Below are positions 1-6,073 of a stretch of DNA of 10,707 bases, one piece after another (within the stretch, counting starts at the first letter, position 1; the number at the start of each line of letters is the position of its first letter). A program made the position numbers and the translations under genes. Under the pieces are notes generated by a model. The model was not told where the DNA came from. It made no database searches and saw only the letters and a list, made by a program, of their open reading frames with translations. Source of the stretch: Chloroflexota bacterium (GTDB lineage Bacteria; Chloroflexota; Limnocylindria; P2-11E). The DNA lies in assembly GCA_005883775.1 (NCBI GenBank), contig VBEU01000044.1, positions 1-10,707 of the forward strand. Reading direction: 5' to 3'.

Positions 1-7
1 CGCAGCC

Positions 8-1432
8 GTGTACCCCGAGATCATCGTGACCGCGGTCGCGCTGATCGTGCTCGTCGCAGACGCGATCCTCGATCGGCGCCGGGCCGCGTTCGCGCTGCCG
101 GTTCTGACGATCGCCGGGCTGATCGTGGCTCTCGCCGCGGTCTTCAATGTCGTGCCGGCCGCTCAGTACTTCCGCGGGTTCGTGACGATCGACGCCTTCA
201 CCTCGTTCTTCCGCGCGGTCTTCATCATCCTCGCGATCTTCGCCGCCGCCGTTTCACCCGCGTACCTCGGGCGGCGAGGCGTGCCCCCAGGCGAGTACTA
301 CGCGATCATCTGCTTCTCGACGCTCGGTGCGATGACCATTGCGCTGTCGTCGGACCTGATCACCCTCTTCATCGGTCTCGAGACGATGACTATTCCGATC
401 TATGTCCTTGCGGGGATCCAGCGAACGGATCGGTTCGCGAACGAGGCCGCGATCAAGTACTTCCTCCTCGGTGCGTTCAGCTCGGCCCTACTCCTTTACG
501 GGTTCGTGTGGCTCTACGGGATCACGCAGGCGACCGACTACGTCACGATCGCGAACGTCCTCGCCAGGCAGGGGATCGCGAACGGTCCGACCATCGTCGC
601 GCTCGCGCTCGTCACGGTCGGTCTGGGCTTCAAAGCCGCGATCGTGCCGTTCCATCAGTGGACGCCCGACGCCTACGACGGCGCACCGACCCCGGCCACC
701 GCGTTCATGTCGGTCGGCCCCAAAGCGGCCGCTTTCGCGGCGATCCTCCGCGTCCTCCTTGGCGCGCTCGGTCCGCTCGGCGTGGATTGGAGCGCGGTCC
801 TCGCGATCCTCGCCGCGGTCACCATGACCGGCGGCAACATCGTCGCGCTCGCGCAGACGAATACGAAGCGGATGCTCGCGTACTCGAGCATCGCGCACAC
901 CGGCTACATCCTCGCGGCGGTCGCCGCGGCGAAGGCGGGTCCGAGCGCCGGCGCCGCGGTGCTCTTCTACGTGTTCGCGTACGGGCTCATGAACCTAGGC
1001 GCCTTCGCGTGCCTCTTGTTTTTCGACCTCGAGGGTACGCGCGGGGCGTCTCTGGACGAGCTGAACGGGTTCGGCCGCCGACAGCCGTTTGGCGCCCTCG
1101 CGTTCGCGATCTTCCTCATCTCGCTCACCGGCATCCCGCCCACGATCGGCTTCGTCGCCAAGTTCGTGGTGATCCAGCCGGTCCTCGACGCCGGACTCGC
1201 GTGGCTCGCCGTGGTGATCGCGCTCAACGCGGTCCTCGCGGCCTTCTATTACCTGCGGGTCGTCGTCCGCATGTACATGTACGACGTCGAGGAGAAGGTG
1301 CCGCGTCTCGCGAGCGGCCGCGCGCTCTCCATCAGCCTCGGCATCGCGTCCTTCGCGGTGATCGTGCTGGGGATCCTCCCCAATTCGATCTACCAGTGGG
1401 CACTCCAGGCCGCGCAGCCGCTCGTTCGCTAA
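8..1432 (+). CDS. nuoN: NADH-quinone oxidoreductase subunit N (probably 5'-partial)
   Basis: Membrane subunit N of respiratory complex I, one of three antiporter-like subunits that move protons while NADH electrons pass to quinone. The 474 residues are nearly all transmembrane helices. Hallmarks visible: LFIGLETMTIP with the conserved helix Glu at E125, GFKAAIVPFHQW with K209, VGPKAAAF with K239, and AKF with K385, plus the family signatures HQWTPDAYDGAPTP and KRMLAYSSIAHTGY. GTG at 8 is the first visible start, but the family's conserved PEI motif normally lies about 10 residues in, here it is at residues 3-5, and the frame stays open to the window edge, so the true start is probably upstream. 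nuoN usually closes the nuo operon, and no nuo gene follows. Its TAA (1430-1432) overlaps the TAG (1431-1429) of the convergent gene. Identity is firm; only the start is uncertain. Confidence 0.96.
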   Translation: MYPEIIVTAVALIVLVADAILDRRRAAFALPVLTIAGLIVALAAVFNVVPAAQYFRGFVTIDAFTSFFRAVFIILAIFAAAVSPAYLGRRGVPPGEYYAIICFSTLGAMTIALSSDLITLFIGLETMTIPIYVLAGIQRTDRFANEAAIKYFLLGAFSSALLLYGFVWLYGITQATDYVTIANVLARQGIANGPTIVALALVTVGLGFKAAIVPFHQWTPDAYDGAPTPATAFMSVGPKAAAFAAILRVLLGALGPLGVDWSAVLAILAAVTMTGGNIVALAQTNTKRMLAYSSIAHTGYILAAVAAAKAGPSAGAAVLFYVFAYGLMNLGAFACLLFFDLEGTRGASLDELNGFGRRQPFGALAFAIFLISLTGIPPTIGFVAKFVVIQPVLDAGLAWLAVVIALNAVLAAFYYLRVVVRMYMYDVEEKVPRLASGRALSISLGIASFAVIVLGILPNSIYQWALQAAQPLVR

Positions 1433-1830
1433 CGCCGCGGGGGTACGCCCCAGCGCCGAGCTGGTACGAGCCTTTCTCCGACCCAGCCGCCCACCGCGCC
1501 GATCACGACCGCGATCGCGAGCGGTGCCAGCACTTCCGGGAAGTGGAGCGAGATGAGTCCGTTGAACTCATCGACCGGTGCGGTCTGAGGCCGGAAGGCT
1601 TGATGAAGCTGGGTGGCGATGATGCTCCCGACGAAGAGCGAGAAGAGGAGCGCGACGGGCGCCGCGATGGCGCCACCGTTCCCGGCGATGACTCCGGCGC
1701 AGAACAGGATCGCGCCGGCGACACCCAGCAGGATCACCGGCGGGACCGGCAGCGGCTCGGTCAACGCCCACCAGAACGCCAGGCCGATCGCGCTCGCGAC
1801 CACCGACGCGAACACGCGTGGCCAGCTCAC
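1429..1830 (-). CDS. small four-helix membrane protein B (paralogue of upstream gene)
   Basis: 133-aa integral membrane protein of unknown function. The frame is open further upstream, but that part is the shadow of the neighbouring gene. GTG at 1830-1828 forms a GTGA overlap with the TGA of the upstream membrane gene, so translation is probably coupled. Four hydrophobic segments are visible: about residues 6-22, 30-50, 55-75 and 97-116. The long polar stretch near residues 76-95 contains FRPQ, DEFNG and LHFPE. The end, GAVGGWVGERLVPARR, resembles the end of the neighbour (GAFAGWVGGAIRAR), and the helix pattern matches throughout, so the two look like a tandem duplication. I recognise no named family. 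Third gene of the unit starting with the M24 peptidase. Its stop overlaps that of nuoN tail to tail. Confidence 0.75.
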   Translation of the reverse strand: MSWPRVFASVVASAIGLAFWWALTEPLPVPPVILLGVAGAILFCAGVIAGNGGAIAAPVALLFSLFVGSIIATQLHQAFRPQTAPVDEFNGLISLHFPEVLAPLAIAVVIGAVGGWVGERLVPARRWGVPPRR

Positions 1831-2186
1831 GGTCTGGCTGTCACGGCTCGCGCGCGGATCGCACCTCCGACCCATCCCGCGAACGCGCCAAGAAGGATGA
1901 ACGGAAACACCGCGACGGGGATGCGGAGGAAGAAAGACGCGAACGCTCCGGGATCCCCTCCCGGGTGCGTGAGCGCCGCGACGATCGCGTACAGGAACGC
2001 ACCGACAAGGACCGAAAGGGCACCCGCGAGGACCGTGCGGCGACCGGCGAAGAAGCCTGCGCCAAAGGCCGCGAACCCGATATAGAGGAGCGCGAGCGCG
2101 GCCCCGGCGCCGATCCACAGGTCGAGGCGTTGGTACGGCACGATCTGAACGATCCCGGCGCCGAGCACGGCGACGGCGAAGCGCAT
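1827..2186 (-). CDS. small four-helix membrane protein A
   Basis: 119-aa integral membrane protein of unknown function. ATG at 2186 lies 3 nt after the TAA of the M24 peptidase gene, so the two are almost certainly co-transcribed. Hydrophobic segments lie at about residues 2-17, 24-47, 52-72 and 88-107. GxG patterns (GAGFFAGRR, WVGGAIRAR) suggest close helix packing. The segment FLRIPVAVFPFILLGAFAGW aligns in position and pattern with LHFPEVLAPLAIAVVIGAVG of the downstream protein, which supports common origin. No catalytic motif and no signal peptide other than the first helix. Membrane placement is clear; role unknown. A small membrane subunit acting with its partner as a heteromer is possible but is inference. 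Confidence 0.75.
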   Translation of the reverse strand: MRFAVAVLGAGIVQIVPYQRLDLWIGAGAALALLYIGFAAFGAGFFAGRRTVLAGALSVLVGAFLYAIVAALTHPGGDPGAFASFFLRIPVAVFPFILLGAFAGWVGGAIRARAVTARP

Positions 2187-2189
2187 GCT

Positions 2190-3296
2190 TTAGGCCACGG
2201 TCGCGAACGCGTGGCTCGCCCGGTTCAAAGGACGGGCCGAGCCGTCTCTATCGATGACCGCAATGTCCTCGATGCGGACGCCGAACCGGCCAGGGAGATA
2301 GACCCCGGGCTCGATCGAGAAGGCCATCCCCGGCTCGAGGCGCTCACGATTGCCGCGCACGAGGTAGGGATGCTCGTGGCCGTCGAGACCGATGCCGTGG
2401 CCGGTGCGATGGATGAAGAACTCGCCGTACCCGGCCTCGTCGATCACGCGCCGCGCCGCAGCGTCGACGGACTCAGCGGATGCGTCCGTCCGCGCGGCCG
2501 CGTAACCGGCCTCTTGCGAACGGCGGACGACGTCGTGGACTTTCTGCTCCTCGCGGCCGATCGTGCCCCCGACGTGGACCGTCCGCGTGATATCCGAGCG
2601 ATAGCCCCTCATCGCGCCGCCGAAATCAAGAACGATCGTGTCGCCGTCAGCGATCCGGCGGTCACCGGCCTCGTGATGCGGGGATGCGCCGTTCGCGCCC
2701 GATCCGACGATCGTGAATGCGACCTCGTCGTGTCCCTCGGCCCGAAGAAGGTCGGCCAGGTCCGCGCCGATCTCACGTTCCGTCCGACCCGCGAACGAAC
2801 GCTCGAGGATCCGCGCGTACGCGCGATCCGCGGACTCGGACACCGCCCGGAGCGCTTCGACCTCGGCGGCGTCCTTCCGCATGCGCAGACCGCGCGTGAT
2901 CGCAGAGGCGACCCGAAACTCGCGGTGCGGGAGCGCCTCTTGGAGCGGCAAGAGGAACGACGCCGACATCTGATCGGCGACCGCGACGGGGCCCGAGGAG
3001 TGAACGAGTGACGCCACGATGGCGAAGGGATCGTCCGTTTCTTCCCACGTCCTCCGCTCGACGTCCGGTGCGGCGACCGCCGCGCGTGGCGCTTCGAACG
3101 CCGGGCAGACCATCGTCGCTCTACCCTCACGGTCCAGGACGAGACAGGTCAGACGCTCACTGGCGAAGAGGTGGTACCCCGCGAGGTACTGAAGATCCGC
3201 GCTCGGCGACACAAGAAGCGCGCCGAAATCTTGCTCGCGCAGCTTTGCCGCTGCGCGTGTCCGCCGGTCCGCGAAGCTCGCTCGTTCGCTCGGCAT
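2190..3296 (-). CDS. M24 family Xaa-Pro-type metallopeptidase
   Basis: Cytoplasmic metallopeptidase of the pita-bread fold (Xaa-Pro dipeptidase/aminopeptidase type), expected to cut the bond before proline in short peptides with a two-metal centre. 368 aa, usual for the family. Residues about 1-130 form the N-terminal creatinase-like domain (FGALLVSPSADLQYLAGY); residues about 140-368 form the catalytic domain. All five metal ligands are present: D224 (VLDFGG), D235 (SDITRT), H300 (RTGHGIG), E329 (SIEPGVY) and E343 (RIEDIA). The catalytic-type His lies in ASPHHEAG (207/208). I chose ATG 3296 because longer starts (ATG 3323 and further upstream) add low-complexity residues that overlap the divergent sortase-like gene. 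First gene of a unit with two membrane proteins. Cannot separate PepP from PepQ specificity. Confidence 0.92.
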   Translation of the reverse strand: MPSERASFADRRTRAAAKLREQDFGALLVSPSADLQYLAGYHLFASERLTCLVLDREGRATMVCPAFEAPRAAVAAPDVERRTWEETDDPFAIVASLVHSSGPVAVADQMSASFLLPLQEALPHREFRVASAITRGLRMRKDAAEVEALRAVSESADRAYARILERSFAGRTEREIGADLADLLRAEGHDEVAFTIVGSGANGASPHHEAGDRRIADGDTIVLDFGGAMRGYRSDITRTVHVGGTIGREEQKVHDVVRRSQEAGYAAARTDASAESVDAAARRVIDEAGYGEFFIHRTGHGIGLDGHEHPYLVRGNRERLEPGMAFSIEPGVYLPGRFGVRIEDIAVIDRDGSARPLNRASHAFATVA

Positions 3297-3321
3297 CCGT
3301 TCTGCATCCGAGGATAGCCGC

Positions 3322-3918
3322 ATGCCCCGCTCGTTCGTCGCGCTCGCTGGAGCCCTGCTGCTCGCAGTCGGTGTCGCGCTCATCGCGGGCGAAGCTCTCC
3401 CTCGCGCGGGCCCGGTCGCTCCCCTCGCGTTGCCGACCGCGTCCGCCGCCGTCCCCGCGCTTCCAACCGTCTCGCCCGTCTCGACCACACCGGTGCCGGC
3501 GGCGGCCGGACCGATTCCCGACGGCTATCGCATCCGACTCCCGCGCCTTGGGATCGACCTGCCGATCGCGGAAGGTGACGTCGAACGCGACGTCGTGGTC
3601 CAGCAGACTCCGGAGAATTTCGCTTTTCACTTTCCGGGGACGGCGATCCCGGGCACGTTCGGGAACACCTACATCTATGCGCACGCGCGCCGCGGAATGT
3701 TCCTCTCACTCTGGAACGCGCGCGTCGGCGACGAGGTCACGATCACGACGCCGAGCGGTGGTGAACTCAAATTTGTAATCACGGAGCTTCACCCGCGCGT
3801 CCCGCCCGCCGACACGAGCTGGATCCAGCCGACCGATGACGAGCGACTCACGCTTCAAACCTCGACGGGACCGAACCGCGAGGATCCGCGGTTCGTGGTG
3901 ATCGCCGCGCCTGCATAG
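3322..3918 (+). CDS. membrane-anchored sortase-fold protein with Cys-to-Ser at the active site
   Basis: 198-aa protein with a signal-anchor helix at residues 5-22, a Pro/Ala/Thr-rich linker (about 30-66) and a sortase beta-barrel (about 67-198). Sortases are extracellular transpeptidases that link sorting-signal proteins to the wall or to pili with a His-Cys-Arg active site. The His motif is intact (NTYIYAHARRGMF, H121) and so is the Arg (DPRFVVIA, R190). Where the family has LTLxTC, this protein has LTLQTSTG: residue 181 is Ser (codon TCG, 3862-3864). AGGA at 3311-3314, 7 nt before the ATG, supports the start. No LPxTG-type substrate is visible in the window. It may be a non-catalytic or Ser-based relative. 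Closest in layout to class D/E/F-like sortases. Divergent from the peptidase with only 25 bp between starts. Confidence 0.88.
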   Translation: MPRSFVALAGALLLAVGVALIAGEALPRAGPVAPLALPTASAAVPALPTVSPVSTTPVPAAAGPIPDGYRIRLPRLGIDLPIAEGDVERDVVVQQTPENFAFHFPGTAIPGTFGNTYIYAHARRGMFLSLWNARVGDEVTITTPSGGELKFVITELHPRVPPADTSWIQPTDDERLTLQTSTGPNREDPRFVVIAAPA

Positions 3919-3945
3919 CGCTCGCTTCCTCGACGTAACGATCTC

Positions 3946-4011
3946 GTATCGCGGGAAAGCCAAAGCGGCCGGCCGACCAAGCTCTCGCACGAACTGTTTA
4001 TTGGGCGATGC
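3946..4011 (+). promoter_or_regulatory. possible structured leader of the RlpA-like gene
   Basis: GTATCGC (3946-3952) can pair with GCGATGC (4005-4011), 7 bp with one G-U. It encloses a self-complementary GGCCGGCC (3967-3974) and a CCAA/TTGG pair (3977-3980 with 4001-4004). If translation begins at 4065 this lies in the 5' leader; if it begins at 4008 the stem would hide the start codon. It does not match the riboswitch classes I can recall. Weak evidence. Confidence 0.25.
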
Positions 4012-4064
4012 CGTGTTCACGAAATCGACACATTGTGGAATCGGTCCTGCAAAGAGTCGCCCCC

Positions 4065-4667
4065 ATGTTCCGGGGGGCACTGGCCAGGGCGGGCGTGTTT
4101 GCGTTCGTCGTCCTTGGCCTTCTGCCATTCCTGCGCCCTTCGTCCGGGGGCGAGGCGCGATCAATATCGGTAGCGCAAGCATTTCCCACCGCGGCGGTCG
4201 TGTCGGTCGAGATAAGGCCGGAGCGCGTCCGTGACGTCGCGCGAGCTGCGGTCGTCCTCGGCGAACAGGCCACCCCGGCCCCGACGGCCCAAGCCGAGCC
4301 GACTGCGACGCCCGAGCCCACCCCCGTGCCGTCGGCGCCCCCTCCTGCACGCCCGGCCGTGACGCTTCCACCGCTTCCCGATCCGCCCACCGCAGGCATC
4401 GTGATCGCGTCGTGGTACGGGCCGGGCTTCTACGGGAACCGCACCGCCTGCGGTCAGACCTACACGCCCGAGATCGTCGGCGTCGCGCATCGAACGCTGC
4501 CCTGCGGCACCCTGGTGGTCCTCGAGTACCGCGGGCACACGATGACCGTCCCGGTCATCGACCGCGGGCCCTATATCGCGGGACGCACGCTCGATCTTTC
4601 GCACGCGACCCACGTCGCGATGGGCTGTCCCGACCTCTGCACGCTTTCGATGCGGATCGGGCCGTGA
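4065..4667 (+). CDS. secreted RlpA-like double-psi beta-barrel protein
   Basis: 200-aa exported protein. Residues about 8-24 form a signal peptide or anchor helix; residues about 68-105 are a Pro/Thr/Ala-rich linker; residues about 112-200 are the RlpA-like double-psi barrel. Signatures: IASWYGPGFYGNRTACGQ, AHRTLPCGT and VIDRGPYIAGRTLDLS, with the Asp that is catalytic in lytic RlpA relatives at D166. Members of this fold cut or bind peptidoglycan glycan strands. Four cysteines (129, 147, 188, 192) could form two disulfides, as expected outside the cell. No SPOR domain, unlike proteobacterial RlpA. I prefer ATG 4065 because AAAGAG sits 8 nt upstream and it gives a standard signal peptide; ATG 4008 in the same frame would add 19 residues and has no ribosome site. 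Peptidoglycan activity is inferred from the fold. Confidence 0.88.
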   Translation: MFRGALARAGVFAFVVLGLLPFLRPSSGGEARSISVAQAFPTAAVVSVEIRPERVRDVARAAVVLGEQATPAPTAQAEPTATPEPTPVPSAPPPARPAVTLPPLPDPPTAGIVIASWYGPGFYGNRTACGQTYTPEIVGVAHRTLPCGTLVVLEYRGHTMTVPVIDRGPYIAGRTLDLSHATHVAMGCPDLCTLSMRIGP

Positions 4668-4716
4668 GTGTCCTCCGACCGTCCGCCTAGCCGCCCGGAC
4701 ACTCACCGGGCGGACG
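4664..4716 (+). promoter_or_regulatory. overlapping, mutually exclusive hairpins after the RlpA-like gene
   Basis: Three stems compete for the same bases. Stem A: GTGAGTGTCC (4664-4673) with GGACACTCAC (4697-4706), 10 perfect bp, including the TGA stop of the RlpA-like gene. Stem B: CGTCCGCC (4680-4687) with GGCGGACG (4709-4716), 8 bp. Stem C: CCGCCCGG (4691-4698) with CCGGGCGG (4706-4713), 8 bp with a 7-nt loop. A and B interleave and could form a pseudoknot; C excludes both. No T-run follows, so it is not a standard intrinsic terminator. It lies about 90 nt before the KGG stress gene. Confidence 0.5.
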
Positions 4717-4802
4717 AGCGCTGGCATACGTCTTGCAGCCGCCCTTGCCACCTAGCCCGGGCAGCACACGACCAACTCCGATGGGCGAGAAAGGGTGACG
4801 CG

Positions 4803-5141
4803 ATGACGCGGAACAAGGGAGCGATGACTGTCGCCGAGGCAGGTCGCCGCGGAGGCGCGACGACGGCGCAGCGGCACGGCCCGGAGTTTTACGAGCAGAT
4901 CGGCAAGAAGGGTGGCAAGACGACCGCGCAGCGTCACGGATCCGACTTCTACGAGCAGATCGGAAAGCAGGGCGGGCAGAAGGTGAAGGAGCTTTACGGG
5001 CCGCGCTTCTACGGACGCATTGGAAAGATCGGTGGCGACACCGTTTCAGAGAAGTACGGACACGAGCACTTCGAGGAGATCGGCAAGAAGGGCGGACAGA
5101 AAGTCGCTGAGCTCATCGCAAGAGGCAGGCAGGCGACATAA
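4803..5141 (+). CDS. KGG-repeat general stress protein (GsiB/Em-like hydrophilin)
   Basis: 112-aa, very hydrophilic, Gly/Lys/Gln-rich protein with no membrane segment. After a 13-residue lead it consists of four 20-residue units plus a nearly complete fifth, each opening with G-K-x-G-G and closing with F-Y/F-x-x-I (for example GKKGGKTTAQRHGSDFYEQI). This is the KGG stress-repeat family, which includes Bacillus GsiB and plant Em group-1 LEA-type proteins. They are thought to protect cell components during desiccation, starvation or general stress. ATG at 4803 is supported by AAGGGTG at 4791-4797; an upstream in-frame extension to 4668 reads like untranslated leader and overlaps the hairpin region. 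No promoter is obvious in 4717-4790. Family call is firm; the stress that triggers it cannot be read from the sequence. Confidence 0.9.
   Translation: MTRNKGAMTVAEAGRRGGATTAQRHGPEFYEQIGKKGGKTTAQRHGSDFYEQIGKQGGQKVKELYGPRFYGRIGKIGGDTVSEKYGHEHFEEIGKKGGQKVAELIARGRQAT
4842..5138 (+). repeat. in-gene tandem 60-bp repeats (KGG units)
   Basis: Coding repeats at 4842-4901, 4902-4961, 4962-5021 and 5022-5081, and a 57-bp partial at 5082-5138. The first two units are the most alike at protein level (TTAQRHG then FYEQIGK in both), which suggests a recent duplication; later units have diverged. Confidence 0.85.
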
Positions 5142-5242
5142 CGACCTTCGTCGACGGCACGCTGAGCGAGCGAGGAACCGAGGTGCGCCGGTCTTTCGGC
5201 GTGCATGATCCGATTCCGATCGCGATCCACCCTCGCTTCCCA

Positions 5243-5270
5243 TTGACACGCATGGGGCGCTCTATATCGT
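5243..5270 (+). promoter_or_regulatory. sigma-70-like promoter
   Basis: A perfect -35 box TTGACA (5243-5248) is followed after 16 bp by TATCGT (5265-5270, 4 of 6 to consensus); TATATC at 5263-5268 is an alternative with a shorter spacer. Transcription would begin near 5277, about 50 nt before the ATG at 5327. Stretch 5142-5326 holds no gene that I can support; this promoter is its main content. Confidence 0.55.
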
Positions 5271-5326
5271 CGCGACCTGTACGCGGAGGTTCCTTTCTGG
5301 AGCCTTTGTGTACCGAGAAGCGAACG

Positions 5327-5650
5327 ATGAGGAAGGTCGTAGAGGGAAGGGCAGTGGATCAGGTCGCGGCGCCGCTCGTGGCCGTCGAGTGGGAGGACAT
5401 CACCGCCTACTCGCGGACCGCGCTCCCCGAGGATTTCGAGCCATACCGTCTGCGGAAGCTCACGTGCGGACTCCTCTGGAAGGACACTCCCGAGTATGTC
5501 GTCGTGGTCGGCGACTACGACATCACCAACGAGGGTCGGGATTACCGGCACAACGACTTCCACATCATTCCTCGCGGCGTGATCCGCCAACTGACCTACC
5601 TACGGGAGACCTCGAGCCCGCTCGTTTCCCTTGAGGTCGAAGCCAGCTAA
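5327..5650 (+). CDS. hypothetical protein, 107 aa
   Basis: I do not recognise a named family. The protein is short, soluble and without signal peptide or membrane helix. It carries VAVEWEDITAYS near the N-terminus, a central LTCGLLWKDTPEYVVVVGDY and a C-terminal FHIIPRGVIRQLTYL. The layout W-D near the front, G-L-L/W-x-x-D then a beta strand, then IIP-x-G-x-I-x-x-L is like short uncharacterised proteins often found near phage or accessory genes; that likeness is from memory and weak. A longer frame from GTG 5183 exists, but the promoter at 5243-5270 lies inside that extension, so I chose ATG 5327 (GAGAAG about 8 nt upstream). It stands alone, transcribed from its own promoter. CGCGGC/GCCGCG (5667-5672/5684-5689) just after the stop could be a weak termination hairpin. 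Confidence 0.65.
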   Translation: MRKVVEGRAVDQVAAPLVAVEWEDITAYSRTALPEDFEPYRLRKLTCGLLWKDTPEYVVVVGDYDITNEGRDYRHNDFHIIPRGVIRQLTYLRETSSPLVSLEVEAS

Positions 5651-5728
5651 AGAGCCTCTAAGAAACCGCGGCAAACTAAAACCGCCGCGCCCGGAACTGC
5701 GTATCTAGGGATACGGAAACCGAAAAGC

Positions 5729-5783
5729 CCGATCGACGGTATTGGAACAAAGGATCGGTCTTGACCGTTTTTCCGGTGGAGGT
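5729..5783 (+). promoter_or_regulatory. attenuator-like leader and strong ribosome site before the zinc-ribbon gene
   Basis: CGGT-CTTG-ACCG (5756-5767) is a short hairpin with a CUUG tetraloop followed at once by TTTTT (5768-5772), the form of a small intrinsic terminator. CCGATC (5729-5734) can pair with GATCGG (5753-5758) and would break that hairpin. GGAGGT (5778-5783), 10 nt before the ATG at 5794, is a full Shine-Dalgarno sequence. A separate small palindrome CGTATC-TAGG-GATACG lies at 5700-5715. Stems are short, so the attenuator reading is tentative. Confidence 0.4.
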
Positions 5784-5793
5784 TTCGCGATAA

Positions 5794-6051
5794 ATGGCCC
5801 TTCGAGCTGAGCTTTACTGCTATTTCTGCGGCCACGGCCTGGGCGAGGTGCTCGTACCCACGAGTGCGCGCCGGCCGACCGTTGAGCAACTGCGCACCGC
5901 CTACGAGAACGTCCGCGGCCGAGAGGCGCCCGTTTGGAACGACGGTGACCAGCCCCTCTGCCCTCGCTGTGGTGGGCAGCTTTTTCTCGAGCGTTTCGAG
6001 CACGAGGTCATCCGCTCCAACGAGCGTCGCACGCTGAAGCGCGCGAGCTAA
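5794..6051 (+). CDS. small zinc-ribbon protein
   Basis: 85-aa soluble protein with two zinc knuckles, CYFCGH (C9, C12) and CPRCGG (C56, C59), a four-Cys ribbon expected to hold one structural zinc. Between them lies a charged, probably helical stretch (about 28-44, EQLRTAYENVRGR) and a VWNDGDQ loop. The tail is basic (about 74-84). Such proteins often bind nucleic acid or act as adaptors, but no function can be assigned here. The start is well fixed by GGAGGT at 5778-5783. The downstream LuxR-type gene begins within 50 nt on the same strand, so they may share a transcript. Expression may be controlled by the leader at 5729-5772. Confidence 0.75.
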   Translation: MALRAELYCYFCGHGLGEVLVPTSARRPTVEQLRTAYENVRGREAPVWNDGDQPLCPRCGGQLFLERFEHEVIRSNERRTLKRAS

Positions 6052-6073
6052 GCGCAAGTCGCGGCCGCTCACC

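Noticed and set aside
508..2085. 525-codon open frame on the plus strand inside and beyond nuoN
   Set aside because: Arg/Asp/Ala-rich with no domain pattern; it is the third-frame shadow of nuoN and of the minus-strand membrane genes in high-GC DNA.
1818..3011. 397-codon plus-strand frame opposite the M24 peptidase
   Set aside because: Antisense shadow. The minus strand carries all M24 metal ligands; the plus frame is low-complexity and charged.
3304..3316. Minus-strand -10 box TATCCT before the peptidase gene
   Set aside because: No acceptable -35 box lies 16-18 bp upstream; match is likely chance.
3297..3488. N-terminal extension of the M24 peptidase to 3488
   Set aside because: The added residues are Ala/Gly/Ser/Thr low complexity and lie antisense to the sortase-like coding sequence; the family begins near the 3296 start.
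3919..4064. c-di-AMP (ydaO) or c-di-GMP riboswitch before the RlpA-like gene
   Set aside because: Context fits, but the conserved core sequences that I know for these classes are absent; only generic pairing is seen.
4781..4798. Five-codon frame (MGEKG) just before the KGG gene
   Set aside because: It overlaps the ribosome site of the KGG gene and could be a leader peptide, but has no ribosome site of its own and is too short to judge.
5667..5689. Intrinsic terminator after the 107-aa gene
   Set aside because: CGCGGC/GCCGCG gives a 6-bp stem with an 11-nt loop and no T-run, too weak to call as a terminator.
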